A stretch of DNA of 64,000 bases from Hyposmocoma kahamanoa (GCF_003589595.1 NW_020653766.1:322718-386717), one strand, 5' to 3'; positions 11,146 to 23,336 are shown, numbered from the stretch's first letter. The notes: generated by a model not told the origin, from the letters alone. Made by a program: numbers and translations.

Positions 11146-11350
11146 ACTGCCTCTGTGGCCGAACGGTTACCATGCCGGACTGCTACGCAGAGGTCCCAGG
11201 TTCGATTCCCGGGCCGGGAGAAATATTTGTATGGCCTACATTTATTTCTCTCGTGAGTTTGGGTGTAACTTGTGGTTGTCTGTGTGTTTGTCCATGGCAC
11301 CCGCGATTCAGGGTTTCCCTAGTGCGGGGCTATGTTGATTGTGAGCGTTA
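11146..11350 (+). repeat. tRNA-derived SINE family A, best-preserved copy
   Basis: The head carries A-box-like TGGCCGAACGGTTACCATG and B box GGTTCGATTCC, with an arm and loop (CTGCTACGCAG here, CTGCCACGCAG in other copies) like tRNA-Gly with a GCC anticodon. The 5' and 3' ends cannot form an acceptor stem, so it is not a tRNA gene. The body includes GAGAAATATTTGTATGGCC, TCCATGGCACCCGCGA, GTTTCCCTAGTGCGGGGC and TGTGAGCGTTATT, followed by an A-rich tail. Eight copies lie in the window. Confidence 0.9.
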
Positions 11351-11377
11351 TTAAAAAACAAAAAAAAAACTACTAAC

Positions 11378-12001
11378 TAACGCGACTTACTCGCGTAATA
11401 TTTTAGTCGGAAGCGGTCCGACTAGTTTCGACCATAGTCGATGGTCTTCTTCAGGGGTTGAGTGCAACTTCGCGACCGCGTCACGTCTAGCACTGCGCGC
11501 TGCGGCTCTCTGCGCGCGCGCCGATGACGCAGCCCGCAGTGGGGAACTCGGGAGGCTGATACGTTGCGTCAGCGCGTCCTGGAACTCTTCTTTGCTACTG
11601 CTGTCCGTAGGATTGTTGTCGGGAACAGTCCAGCACACAGAGCTTACCACATCGTTACCACTAACATCTGCAGCTGCATACCGAGCGCCATGAAGACACG
11701 GCTTCCAGGTCGATGGCAAGCTCCAGCCTCTGTCTCTATTAAACAGACGTCGTGTTCCGACAACAATCCTACGGACAGCAGTAGCGAAGAAGAGTTCCAG
11801 GACGCGCTGACGCAACGTATCAGCCTCACGAGTTCCCACTGCGAACTGCGTCATCGGCGCGCGCGCAGAGAGCCGCAGCGCGCAGTGCTAGACGTGACGC
11901 GGTCGCGAACGTTGCACTCAACCCCTGAAGAAGACCATCGATTATGGTCGAAACTAGTCGGACCCCTTCCGACTAAAATACTACGCGAGTAAGTCCCGTT
12001 A
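11378..12001. mobile_element. Long inverted-repeat (foldback) element
   Basis: Left arm 11378-11626 and right arm 11754-12001 are reverse complements over about 248 bp with only scattered mismatches, separated by a 127-bp spacer. The outer ends read TAACGCGACTTACTCGCG and its near-complement. Each arm includes GC-rich sequence, so each strand carries a similar open frame ending PLPTKILRE (11387-11854 minus, 11564-11992 plus); this mirror is explained by the repeat and is not evidence of two genes. No clear target duplication. It lies just past the tail of a SINE A copy. A transcript across it would form a near-perfect hairpin. Confidence 0.85.
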
Positions 12002-14224
12002 CTTTTATATTATAACGTGTGATAACCGTGTTAGTTTTCATAATAAAATAATATCCTGACTTTTGAATACTGCCACAATACAGGCGTTTTTATAATCCCT
12101 TGAAGCTAAAATCGAATAGGTGCAAAGCCGATTGCAGAGCTGCGTCTGTAAGGCGAAGCCCGTAGCGTCCTCACGCCGCGCCGCGGCACTGGTGACACCC
12201 GATCCGACCCGATGTTACTACCGATCTTTATTAGGTGTTTATGTTTTTTTTAGTAGGTACATAAATAGGAAAATGCCAATCGTTAAAAGACATTTACTGC
12301 TGCGTGCATGAATTGTAATATTACTATATTTAAACAAAGCTAACGTATTTCTAAAACATTGCCATAATTCTATTTCTTACCCCCTCTCGGTCGACCCGCG
12401 TAAATATAAAAGCAAAGCCTGCAATCTCCTTGGCGTAGTCGCGCTCTGCTGCGCACATCCGATTCCTTTACATTCATATTTTCCGTTTGTTTTGCCGAAT
12501 AGAGTTGTATCGAAGTCGAGAAATGCTCGCCGTACACAGGTCACTCGTTACTAGACGCCAGCGAGAACCTACAGAGTAATCTTTTTCATATTTTATAAGG
12601 ACAGTGCAGGCTACACAATGCTTAAATAGCCTCTTTACTCTTTCATAACGCTAGAACAGGCTGCATGAATGCTACTCATCGAAAACGTGACCACGAACCA
12701 CTTTTTTTGCTGTTTGTTACTGTCGGGAGCTTCCGCATCTAACCAACGGCCCTAGCAAGTGGTCTGTGTGTGACGAGCCTAAAAGCCGAACAACCGCCGA
12801 ATAAAGCCGAATGAACCCAGCGCCGAGCGGTGCGTGAAAACAGAATCCAATTTGTGTTATGGAAAATATCTGTTCATACTTTTCTGCTAATATTGTGGTT
12901 TTGTTTTGCTTAGGTGTATTTCTTTGGGCCTAAGGTTTTGAATTACCAGATTTTTGTTATTTCAGTTCTGAAATTGCGCTTCGATCTGCAGATATCAAGT
13001 AAACGGCGAACCAAACGTATTAACGAGGGCTTGTTACACTTAAAACACAATTCTGTTTTTGTTCAGCCGCACAGTGGTGCACTTTGTATGGCACCGGAAA
13101 ATATTAGGTTTTTATGGTAAAACAAGACTATTGGTTTTTTAGGGTAGTTAAGGATGAAATAAATGTTTTTGTGATAATATAACATACGGATAATTAACAA
13201 TTTCGGTATTAATAACTTTTTATAAATGAGAAAATATTTCGTTTCAAATATTTATTTCAATATTAGATTATATTAATATGTTGTTGGTTTTGAGGGCAGT
13301 TAGTTATGTAATATGTTCTTACATCCAAGGCGACAGTTGGTGGAAGCTAAAATTTATAAATTTTAATCAAGACAGACTAATAAATCGATTAAGTGATATA
13401 AGTAAACAGCGGGCGACGGCGGTTTTTATAAAATATTGGTCTTAAATTAAGCATTGTTTAAAACGCAAATGAGAAATATTAAAAACATAAATTTCTTTCA
13501 CTATTATGCGTACCGACAAGACTATATTTCTAGACATTATAAAAAAACACAGGTTTCGAAACTTCTAATCAATTTAATTTAAAAAAATAATCTTGAAAAT
13601 ACGGAAGTTTTTGAGCAAAATGTTTATGTTTGCATCGGATATGTTTAGTCTCGTATTTTTACGTAATGTACAACTACTGCCAATTTGTTTTTGTATCTAT
13701 GGAGTGTACAGTGTTGGATGTATAATGTAAAATTTGTTTAGATGAATGGTCATAAAACATACTTTTTTCCGTCAATGCATCACTGAGAGCTGTAGCATTT
13801 TTTTAAAATAAATCTCTGCTACCTCATTAACAAAATAACGTTTAATGTAATTCTTTTTGGATTCTTTTTAGTTATTAAAAGCATTCTTAAAAAATGGAAG
13901 TAACTCGGTAATTAATCTCAAAACCCAATAAAAATATCAAACGGAGTCGGAGTCATGTTTATACGAGTAGCAAAGTTACTACAAATTATTTCATACTCGG
14001 TGCTTGTTTGCGAAACTGTAGCGTAGAGAGGCACTCGACGATTTAAGTTTGAGAGCTATGAGGGTCGACTCACACTAGACGAGTGGGTCGGAAGCAGCGC
14101 GGCGCGGAAGCAGGGTCGCATTTTTTACAAATGTCATTCTATTTCCAAGTTTCTCAGATTTAAAACTTTTGACGTTATTAACTTTCATAAATGTTTCAAT
14201 GTAAATTTGGTAAGAGCAATAAAA
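12002..14224. other. No gene seen; GC-rich patch and a weak TATA-like site
   Basis: GC-rich stretch at about 12120-12215 and AATATAAAAGC at about 12402 followed by 60 bp of moderately GC-rich sequence. This could be a promoter, but no coding exon follows that I can support. About 14040-14110 is another GC-rich patch. The rest is AT-rich. Confidence 0.4.
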
Positions 14225-14540
14225 GCTCGGTGAGGGAACGGTTGCCTCTCAGTTGAGAGATTGACGCCTCAAATCCATGTATCAGCATGTATGAATGTAC
14301 CTTTGTATTAAAACTTTCCGTTACGTGCATTTGGGGATGTAGGTACGTAATGGAAAAACTTCATAGTGAAATCTGCATGTCGAAGTCGGCCCACAACCCT
14401 TGGAAAACTTGTGAACACCCCAAACTGATAAGGCCAGAGTGGTGGACTAAGACATGTTTATGTCTCTTTATAGAGTACACCTGTGCTCAGCAGGACGTTC
14501 AATCTGTTGATGACGATGATGAAGTGCTTGTTTACTATCC
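14225..14540 (+). repeat. SINE family C, copy 1
   Basis: tRNA-like head (GGTTGCCTCTCAGTTGAGAG) with a body and tail matching the copies at 20002 and 44243: ...GCCAGAGTGGTGGACTA..., then a degraded form of the AGACCCGTGCCCAGCAGTGGGACG tail, ending in a GATGATGA repeat. A chance ORF (14287-14712) runs through it. Confidence 0.65.
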
Positions 14541-15708
14541 GTTTAGTATCCACTTACAGTCTGCTCTGTGCTCCCCGTCACGTCAAATCTGTGCGACAAG
14601 TGTTATACAACCTTTACCAGCAGCAACCGCGAACCGCCAGCCGTTTACGCCCTTGAACCGCGCGCGCCCTGAATACGCAAGTGAGTGGGGGGCCAAGGAA
14701 ACCTATGAATAAGTAATTAATTAGTTTCTCTTAGAGACGAACCACTCCTGGAATTTTTGTTTCCAATTTGTATTTACTCCAATTTGTGCGCCATTTTTCC
14801 TCTTTCTTATTTTGTTAGCATGTTTGCCGCACTTTTGTATTTACCTTCTTCGCAAAATGTTTTCCAGTAGTGGTCTTATTAAAAATATCTAATTGACATT
14901 TTTCTACGTGCTACAATTAGGCTTGGAGGGAGCTACGCCAATACGTGCCATGCTCTTAAATGGAAAAAGTAATTGAGAGGACGGTAATTTGTGAAAACGG
15001 GCATTGGAAACTTAAATTAATTACAATAAAAAAAGTGAGAATATTAAAATAGAGAACACTTTGTTTTGGTATACTAGTGAATAATGCATTGTCTCCGGAC
15101 ATACGAAACTAACCTTCTACTATAAATGTAATTGAATGTAATCAAGTAATTTAAGCTATCTGTAAGAAAACGACAGGACTTTTAATTATAGTTTAAAGAC
15201 AACAAACAATACCAACACCACATGTCACATGTTTAAGGATACGAGGAGATGTCGTCTAAGGTTAGTTAAAAAGGTAGTTTAAAAGCAACGACTAATTAGA
15301 CAGCTCTGAACTAAAATAAAAGTTTAGTTTGCGTTTGCCCGAATTGACACCTTTCATTTATTACTGCTTGGTTGGTACGTTAACACGCGAATGTCCCGAC
15401 AGTGCTGAAGCTAAGAGATATTTTAATCCGAAACCCTTCTCGCAGATAGAACGGATCAATTTGCTGCATTGTAGGACCCCGCGTTGCTGCCAGGCGAGGT
15501 GAGATGTGGCGAGGCGAGGCGATTAATTATCGGATTATCGGACGCCATTGCGCGCCTTAAACGGAGTTGTTTTACAATATTGTTAAATGCTCATAAAGAA
15601 GGGATGGCAGTGATGGAATTTTACATTGTATTCTGAGACATCGACAAATCAGCTCTAAAAAAGTTATTTTGCAGCAGCATTTTGTAAATTTACGCAGGAG
15701 TTGGATCG
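14541..15708. other. No gene seen
   Basis: AT-rich; a GC-rich run with GGCGAGGCGAGGCGA at about 15490-15525. No coding or repeat feature recognised. Confidence 0.5.
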
Positions 15709-15985
15709 CAGCGGAAAGCTACTAGTGAAGGAATTCGTCTAGGGAAGCACTGCTTGCCACCTTAGCCATTTCTGCCGCCAGGCGGTAATGTGAGCTGGCG
15801 CTGGTGAATTTACAGGTACGTGGGATTTGTCAACTCATGGCTCAGAGTCACGGGCACTATAGCGGTGCCCCTCAGATCTTTGTGACTTAAAGCTCTGAAT
15901 GGCACTGCAACTGTTATGGACAGGCGTGTCGCTTAGCACCAGCCGCACGACTTGTTCATACCGCCACTTGGTATTATTAAGAAAT
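15709..15985 (+). repeat. Repeat family B, copy
   Basis: Nearly full length: 5' AGTGAAGGAATTCGTC, CTGCCGCCAGGCGGTAATG, GTGCCCCTCAGATCTTTG, CTGTTATGGACAGGCGTG, 3' CACGACTTGTTC and TTGGTATTATTAA. The middle part is shortened. Confidence 0.85.
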
Positions 15986-17100
15986 ACATGTAACCCTACG
16001 CGTGATGTATATATTTGGATATAAACGAGATGTAACAATTTTCAATTCGGTGCGCACCAAGATTTTCTGTAAATAAAAACATTATGGCCACACAGTCCTT
16101 TCCTGCGATCCCCTGTGAGTTGGAGAGTCAAGTCAACTATCCGAGCAGAGAATCGTCGATTGACTGCAAAGCGATGGGTTCATGCGGCCCATTGGACATG
16201 CGGAGGAGAGCAACTGACGGACAGATGTGTCGAATCTTGGAAATGTAGGATTCAGAAGAATTGAATATTACCGAAATCGATGGAATCAATCATTGAACCC
16301 GAATTAGTTCAGACTAGTCAAAACATTTTTAATAATTCCTAAGGGCTATTTACACACACATACCGACACATTTAAAGGAACTTTAGTCAGGACTCAAAAA
16401 TAATTCGTGTTTTTCAAAACATTAATAGGCTATTCTACTTTCTTATTTTTGTCTAATTTTAAAATACCCGACTATCATTATTTTCATTCCTTTGTTTTAA
16501 TTTCCTATCAATACAGATTTGTCGAATGGTTCACCTGCTTCGTCACCACGCATATTGTTTAACTTTGATTTGTGTCATTAAAAGTTGATTAAAACTGTAC
16601 TAAGTCCGTGTTAAAAGATGTTACTTTTACTGCTGTTTGAAATATAAACGTTACTATTTTAATATTCTCACTTTTTTGGTTGTGCAAAATGAGCCGGTGT
16701 GTGCATATAGCGTACTAGTTCTGATTATTAAAAGCGCAAATAAGTATTGTTTTTTTTTTTCAGAGAAGTGAATCAAGACAGGTTGGGGCATGTATTATTA
16801 CAGTGTACAATTTTTAGTTCAGTTCAAAAAAACAGAATCAGCTCCATCACTATCCACCCGTAAACGATTTGGGCGGAGGGTCGGCAATTGAATGCAAAGC
16901 GATCGGTTAACGCGGCCGCCGGATTCCCGACAACGAACGGCGGACGGTGCGGAGGAGAGATACATTTTATTGAGTGCGTGGCCATTTGGGGCCCGGTGGC
17001 GTGTGAGGGGTTAGGATTTTCTTACTGCATTCGAATTGAGGACTCTATCGGTTTTTAAGAGCCTTGAAATAGCTGAGCCGCTCTTACAGCTGAGCTGTAC
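15986..17100. other. No gene seen; a diverged direct repeat pair
   Basis: Segments at about 16135-16215 and 16860-16965 share GACTGCAAAGCGATGGG-like and TGCGGAGGAGAG words in the same order, so they are two diverged copies of something unnamed. Otherwise AT-rich. Confidence 0.45.
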
Positions 17101-17240
17101 GCGAAAATACGTTACGTTCATTTGTGAAGGTTTACTTGAGAAGTTCCCAAGCCACATAGAGCCAGTGGGGGGACTACAGGCCAAACCCTCTTCCTAGAGA
17201 AGACCCGTACCCAAAAGCGAGACTATAATGAATTGACTAT
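17101..17240 (+). repeat. SINE family C, 3' fragment
   Basis: CTACAGGCCAAACCCTCTTC, AGAGAAGACCCGTACCC and GAATTGAC match the C tail (usual ...AAACCCTT...GAGACCCGTGCCCAGC). Degraded. Confidence 0.6.
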
Positions 17241-17512
17241 ATAACTGGTACTATTGTTCGGTAATTTAATGAAATGAAAAAATTGTAGTCAATAATAATA
17301 ATTGAACTTGTTAGAGTAAATTTGTGAACGTTCAATTATGAACGGCTTTTAAAAAAAAGAGGGGACTTACAATGGCGTGCGGGTTTAAAATGGCAGCGAG
17401 TTCCTTAGACAATTACGTTGGAAATAAAATGATAGAGTACATTGTTCGTCGTATTATTAGGATCTGATCGTACCATTGTAGCCGTACCAATCACCGTCGA
17501 TGGTATTTAGCA

Positions 17513-17717
17513 TAATAATAACGCACACACTCAACATGCCCTACACTAGGGAAACCCTGTGTCGCGGGTGCCATGGACACACACATACACAACCACAAAT
17601 TACATCCAAACCGACGAGAGAGATAAATGTAGGCCATACAAATATTTCTCCCGGCCCAGGAATCGAACCTGGGACCTATGCGTGGCAGTCCAGTAACCGT
17701 TCGGCCACGGAGGCAGT
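17513..17717 (-). repeat. tRNA-derived SINE family A, copy 3
   Basis: Full-length minus-strand copy from an ATAATAATAA tail to GAGGCAGTT, with B box GGTTCGATTCC. The head has a short deletion between the B box side and the A box. Confidence 0.9.
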
Positions 17718-20001
17718 TAAATATGTAATTTAATACAATTTACCACATCAAGAAAATGAAACTAGAGCTAGACCGGGTCAATGCAGCAAATCAAAGTTCA
17801 ATTTCAAGCGTACAGTGTTACACACCCAATATAATACATTAAAATATCGTAATCATCATCATATACAGCCTGACTTTACCGGAATGTTTTCACGGATTTA
17901 GCTTTCATCCTGTAGCTGGAAATGACTAGCCTTCTGCACTGTGCTAATGGTATAGCCAGGCCATAATGAAAGGCTTTGGCGAATAGATGATGGTGAAGTG
18001 CTCCATTTTTGAAAATGAATTTTATTCATTGAGCGCCCTGAACGGGTATTACGCGGAGTGGGCTCCACGGAGTGCGTCACTGCCGTACTTAATAACAAAC
18101 ACCATTCTCGAAACATTGACATATTTATATTCGCAATCAAATACATACAATTAATATAAATATTGTGGAATGTAATCAAGAATGAATAAAAATTTGAGAT
18201 TCATAATTTATTAATATACTATGTATGTAAATACCATAAAATATTTATTCAAAAATATGACACTCACTCTATTTATGCATGCCAAACGAGCACGTGTGCC
18301 GGCCGGCACCAGCGACCACGGCTGCCGGGGTTTGCGTCGAGCCAGGACAAATCATTAGCTTTGTTGATCACAACGGACACCTCTTCCTCGCACCATTAGC
18401 ACACTAAATCGAGTGGCTGAAGAAGTAGACATTTTACTCGTTTTGAGAGCGAGTTTATGTAGGCAACACTGTTTATGCTTTGTTTTCTAATTAATTCTAT
18501 TTTATTGTATATTATTCATTATTTTATAAAAAATTGGCTTGAAATAATTGTTATAAATTTTCAATAATAATTATTACTAGTTTTTGTTATATTATGTTAT
18601 ATGATTGATTATGTTATGAAATGCTATGCTATTGTACGGGGATGGCCCTGTAACAATAGCTGTACTTATGAAATAAATAAATGTCATGACGTCCGACCAC
18701 TAAACTTACTAATTTTGCGAGCTGTGTCGGTCTCTTTACTTCTCAGACACATGACTTCATTAGGAATTCGGTCCATCAGAGAAACCCCAAGCTCTCATCG
18801 GCTCGTATTGCAGTATCGCATCCTGGGTGACTTTCAAGTTTGTGGATGAGGCCTGTTGTCAAAAAATTCGCCAGAGATAAAGTAGTTTCATTTCCTGTGT
18901 TGTATCCTACGTCAATGGGTGTCACAAAATTGATATTTACCCAGGGTTGCAGTGTACATAACTACGTCTTTGGATTCCCATTAAAATATGTAGAGACTGT
19001 CGTTCGTCTCTGTACACGATCTTGACGAACTTATTTCGTTACAAGCATTCGTTAATGTGGAATACTGATGAATATTAGGTTTCTATGCCTAAAGTTACAA
19101 CTGACACATTGTTTGTTTTAGTTAATTTACGAGGTAAATAATTGAACAAACAATTATTACGTAGAAACACGTCCGTAACAGCTATTGTACCATACACAGT
19201 GATGTGTACCTACCTTGTAAAGGTAAAATAGTAAATTGGTAAAGCTTTTACACATCTTTGTTAACTTTGGATAAATTACACAAAAGCGTCTCGTGATGCC
19301 ATACGCTTTCAATATAATAATACGTTTAGACGTCTGAGTGGCCTCGAGCGAAGCTAACGTTCATTGACTTATATATATATACGACTTTGTTGCCGTAGCG
19401 CCGGCTGTAAATAAGTCGTTAAATATAAAGCAAAGATCTGCAACAAGTACATAGAAAAATTCGCAAGATCTACTGGTTCGTTACGTTGCTCAGTTCACTG
19501 AGCGTCAGACACGATATGCTGATGGCGCTGGTTCGAATCTAGCCACACTGAATGGATTTTTTTTAGTGTTTGATCTTTGTATTCATAATTATAATATGGG
19601 TGCATGGAAAGAGCCTCCCCGCGGCCCACACTTTCCAACACGATGCTTCTTCCGACTTACTAATAATAACAAACTAGTGGAGGAATTTCACATAAAATAA
19701 TTGAAAATCATGGTAGTAAAACGTATTCAATAAACTTATTTTTGACTTAAGTTCTTTTTTATTTTTTTTATATGTGAAAAAATGATGTCCAAGGCGTCTA
19801 CTGTGGTCTGTTGTATGGTATCTTGGTCTATTGTTATTATTATATTTACATTGCCGTTCCTTGGGCGGCAATGGTGATCGAGTGCGTCGAAATGAGCCAC
19901 GATAAGGCTTTTGGACCTATTACTACAATAAATAGGTTTGGGTAGCATGAGATAACATTATTACATTCACATAAAGATCTAGATAAATATCACATAAAGA
20001 G
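17718..20001. other. No gene seen; one tRNA-like SINE head and one F motif
   Basis: GGCGCTGGTTCGAATCTAGC at about 19528-19547 is a tRNA-like B box in a SINE-like context followed by GATCTTTGTATT; AACTAGTGGAGGAATTTCAC at 19672 is the F motif. A CG-rich patch lies at 18290-18350. The 17898-18179 minus ORF has no domain and is probably chance. Confidence 0.45.
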
Positions 20002-20262
20002 CGATGCTAGCCTAGTGGAAGAACAGTCGATTCTCAGTTGAGAGACAGACGGTTTGAAACTCTGAGGTGGCATATATGTAAATACTATGATTTGAATTTT
20101 TAGTGACCTACATACCTTTGCGTAACTATAAATTGAAAAAGATTCACAATATGCGTCACACAAGTCTCCAATCGTATAGGACCCCCGTGATGGACTATGA
20201 CACAAACCCTTTCCTTAGATGAGACCCGTGCCCAGCGGTGGGACGTAATGGCTTAACAATGA
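20002..20262 (+). repeat. SINE family C, best copy
   Basis: tRNA-like head GATGCTAGCCTAGTGGAAG...TTCTCAGTTGAGAG, body, then GACCCCCGTGATGGACTATG, GATGAGACCCGTGCCCAGC and GGTGGGACGTAATGGC. About 260 bp. Confidence 0.75.
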
Positions 20263-20721
20263 TCAAACAGTCCTTCTAAAACAAAGTGATGATAAATATG
20301 AAACCAAACAAAAATAACTATTGTATACCAGAGAGCATTGGCAAATATTAATAATAACCTAAGTAATAATCTTTATTTTTGCTTCCAACGGTAACATTGG
20401 CCTCGTCAACGAGTGTGCAAAGGTTGGCTATGAGGATTATGGAGACCCAGATTAACTGGGAATCCAACTTCAGAGTGTTCAATCTGAGCTTAGCGCAACT
20501 TATGACATTGGGATTTCGAGCTATCTGTGTTTATGTACTTTGTCCACACGACCGGTTGGACCATGGTCACTGTCTACCCCAAAAGGAGATGGTAATATAC
20601 ATGTACGCACCATGCTACAGAACGGAGTGTTCGTCGTAATCACTGAGAATCATTTACTTAAGAACACAGCCTCAATACGCAGCAGAAAGCAGAGCGGCAT
20701 CGACAGATTTTATAGTTCCAA

Positions 20722-21078
20722 GTGACGGGAGGAACAAGTCGTGCGCCTCGTAGTAAGAAAGACGCCTGTTCAAAACAGGTGCAGTGCCAGCCAAGCTTCA
20801 GAGGTTGTCTCATATACCTGCAATTTCTCCAGCACTCTTAAGGTGGATTCACAATGCACACATTCTGGCAAAATATTATATGGCTAAAGTCGCAGCTCCT
20901 CGTCATCAGCAATTAGCAATAAATTGAGGCAATATATTGCTAATTGTGAATCCACCTTTACCCTTCAAAACCAAAATACTGTATTACTCGGACTACTGCT
21001 TGGCGGCAGAAATAGTTAAAGTGGCAGTTGGCAGTACTTCCCTGGACGAACTCTTTCACAAGGAGCTCTACTGCTACT
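20722..21078 (-). repeat. Repeat family B, minus copy split by a MITE
   Basis: Starts GACGGGAGGAACAAGTCGTG (3' end of B) and ends AGGAGCTCTACTGCTAC (5' end of B). A 117-bp inverted-repeat element at 20841-20957 interrupts it; the B sequence resumes exactly after the TTA duplication. Confidence 0.85.
20841..20957. mobile_element. Small Harbinger-like MITE with TTA duplication
   Basis: Termini AGGTGGATTCACAAT and ATTGTGAATCCACCT are a perfect 15-bp inverted repeat. TTA precedes (20838-20840) and follows (20958-20960). Intact B copies show the empty site (...CCTTACCC...). A 3-bp TTA duplication is typical of PIF/Harbinger. 117 bp, no coding capacity. Confidence 0.85.
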
Positions 21079-21661
21079 TAAGTTAAGTAGACTGAGTAGC
21101 TCTCAATTTGTTATTCTGTTCATATTGTATTGCGTCCTTTACATTGAATTTCTGGCTATTGTCTATCTATTGTATTTTCACTTTATTGTTTCACAGCTAT
21201 TATTGTACAAGAATTATTTAGTTAAAGTTCGATGGTTATTAGTCGTTCATTATTATAAACGTCTTAGAACTGTAGTATTTGAACTGGGATACGCATTTAC
21301 GTGTATTTTAATATAATTGGTGAATTAAGGTGGGTAATTGATTCCGGCAGGGTATAGCACGTACAGCACAGACAGGTTGTCGGTTTACATGGTCTGTGGG
21401 CGGATAGAGGGCAAACCCGTCTTCGATTTAAATAATTTACGTTCTAAATTTAGAGGAATTCTTTTGGTGGCAGCCTGTAGGCTTCCTTTCCTTTGGGAAA
21501 GGTTGGTTATTGATTTTCTTTCACATGAATTCATTGTTATATACGTATTTGATTATATTCCAGAAAGTGAACTAATTTCAACGCACTGAGCTATACCTTA
21601 GTAAATAATTGAAGTGCTACATTTGCAACTTGAGCAATAGACCAAAACATTGAGAAAATAC
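21079..21661. other. No gene seen
   Basis: Two chance ORFs (21125-21316, 21338-21589) with no recognisable domain and no splice context. Confidence 0.45.
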
Positions 21662-21850
21662 TAGCAGTAGAGCTACTTCTGGAAGAGTTCGTCCACGGAA
21701 GTAATGCCGCCATACATTTCTACAAGCACTAATGTAAGCATTACTACGTTCCCATTTCGAATAGTAAGGTAAGGTAAGGTGCTGGTGAAATTAGGCACAT
21801 AGGACAGATCTTTGCAGCTGTTATGGACAGGCGTGATGCCACATGACATT
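21662..21850 (+). repeat. Repeat family B, internally deleted copy
   Basis: TAGCAGTAGAGCTACTTC, GAGTTCGTCCACGGAAG, GCATTACTACGTTCC, GGTGCTGGTGAAATTA and CAGCTGTTATGGACAGGCG in order, with the middle and 3' end lost. GTAAG is repeated three to four times inside. Confidence 0.8.
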
Positions 21851-22454
21851 GTAAAATCACTTAAGATGCACTGAAAACCAGTGTTACAGCCTTTTCTCGG
21901 CTGCTCACTGGAAAAGACTCAGTGGTAATGGCCTTTTGGTGGGAATCGAACTCAAGCCCTTGTCTATACGAGGAAAGCGTTCTTTTTGGTTATTAATTCT
22001 TAGAAGTAACTATACGACAACTTAACAGCGCAAACATTACTTACTCGTATTGAATTTTTATCAACCGTCGTTGAACCTCCGATGTATCGAGGTGTGTCCT
22101 AATCCGAGGCGACGTGTAATCAGGTGCGATCAGACACGCGGCAGAGGCGGCGCGAGGCAAAGCGGAAGTAATACGGATGGACACAGCGCGGACACTTGGG
22201 CTAGTATGAAATGCGTTTGTTTATTTACGCCTATGTGATAATGTCGCAGCAAAACAAATGTTCTACTATGTTTATTAGTTCAAGGGTAAATCTCTGTTGA
22301 TTGAATCCGTAATTTAGAAATTTGAGGTGAAAATAATACGCCAAGCAACCGCTCTGCCATTGTACCACCACCAATCTAAAGCACCAATAATAATTATAAC
22401 TTTAAAATAAAACCGACTGCAAAAGCTTCTCGGCTTTCGTTGATGATGATGATG

Positions 22455-22521
22455 ATTAATGAGGAGACCACGGTAGGGAATATCCGGAAATAATCCGGTA
22501 GGGAGGGGTCTCCTCATTAAT
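22455..22521. repeat. Palindrome with 15-bp perfect arms
   Basis: ATTAATGAGGAGACC (22455-22469) and GGTCTCCTCATTAAT (22507-22521) flank a 37-bp centre in which GGTAGGGA and ATCCGG words are repeated. Just upstream is a GATGATGATGATGATG run. Looks like a small foldback insertion or a stable hairpin. Confidence 0.7.
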
Positions 22522-22551
22522 AACTGAAACGCATGCGATGGAAAATCCCAT

Positions 22552-22695
22552 AGGAAACTATTTTTTCGGATCTGAATTGCGTATTTTTAATTTTCAACAA
22601 ACCAACTGTCTGTCAGCCGTGACCATGGAACCTGTAAATGGCCCGAAACGTTTCTTTAAAGTAGTTTCATATTCGTGAAAACCTAAGAACTCGAT
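22552..22695 (+). repeat. Foldback family D, copy 1
   Basis: AGGAAACTATTTTTTCGGAT, TGACCATGGAACCTGTAAA, GGCCCGAAACG and AAAACCTAAGAACTCGAT match the arms, centre and right end of the element at 32241-32460, with decayed symmetry. Confidence 0.7.
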
Positions 22696-23089
22696 TTGGA
22701 AGTTTTCGACAAAAGGAGTAATAATTCAAACACAAAGTGGCTGTGGTAGACCGTCGAAGAGTTCCTCTCATCTGCCTACCATTTCCATTATAAGACCAGC
22801 TCTCGTTCACCATAACGAAGGGTGTCATGTACCGACGGTTCCGAGGCCGGCTACCGGACACTCACGTTGCGTCACACGTCGCAGACAATACGTGTAAATA
22901 ATAATTAGTCATTAGTATTTTATTGTGTATGTTAGTCTTTAAGGGATGTACTTACGGGTCTTTTAACCTAATATAAATAAAGAAATGAGTAAAAAAAAAA
23001 ACATTAAATTAAGTCTGTTATTTGTCGATTTTGTGTCCAAAACAGTTTAAATAAACAAATAAACATTATGATTAATGCAATAAAGAATT
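22696..23089. other. No gene seen
   Basis: A moderately GC-rich stretch at 22740-22880 with a chance minus ORF, then AT-rich sequence with an A run at about 22991. Confidence 0.4.
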
Positions 23090-23336
23090 GAATAATTATA
23101 TTATATAATTAAATAATTATATAATTATTTTCATTGGAATTACATCTATGTGCCAAGTTTCACTGAAATCGATTAACGGAAAGTGGATCAAACGCTATAA
23201 CTTGATTCATCTCCTAATTTGCCTCCCTTAAAGGTAGAATATCCTCTTCAAATTTGAATAAGACCACTACTAAGGTACCACCTTTTCGTCAAAAAAGAAT
23301 CATCGAAATCCTCCTTTTTCGAAGTCGGTTAAAAAT
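23090..23336 (+). repeat. Family G element, 3' copy
   Basis: CCAAGTTTCACTGAAATCG, AACGGAAAGTGGATCAAA, TTCAAATTTGAATA and the terminal GAAGTCGGTTAAAAAT are shared with 58262-58556. The left end is lost in an AT-rich palindromic run (23094-23131). Confidence 0.75.

Noticed and set aside
11146..11220. tRNA gene (and the similar sites at 17640, 24600, 34020, 44060, 49080, 63380)
   Set aside because: A and B boxes are present but no acceptor stem forms and the same body follows in many copies; these are SINE heads.
11387..11992. Two overlapping ORFs (155 and 142 codons) on opposite strands with the same C-terminal peptide
   Set aside because: Fully explained by the two arms of the inverted repeat; no domain and no independent coding evidence.
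12395..12480. TATA-box promoter at AATATAAAAGC
   Set aside because: No downstream exon or conserved initiator can be defended; expected by chance in AT-rich DNA.
19060..19110. Hammerhead-like CTGATGA followed by a TTAGG/CCTAA stem
   Set aside because: The GAAA core segment after stem II is absent.
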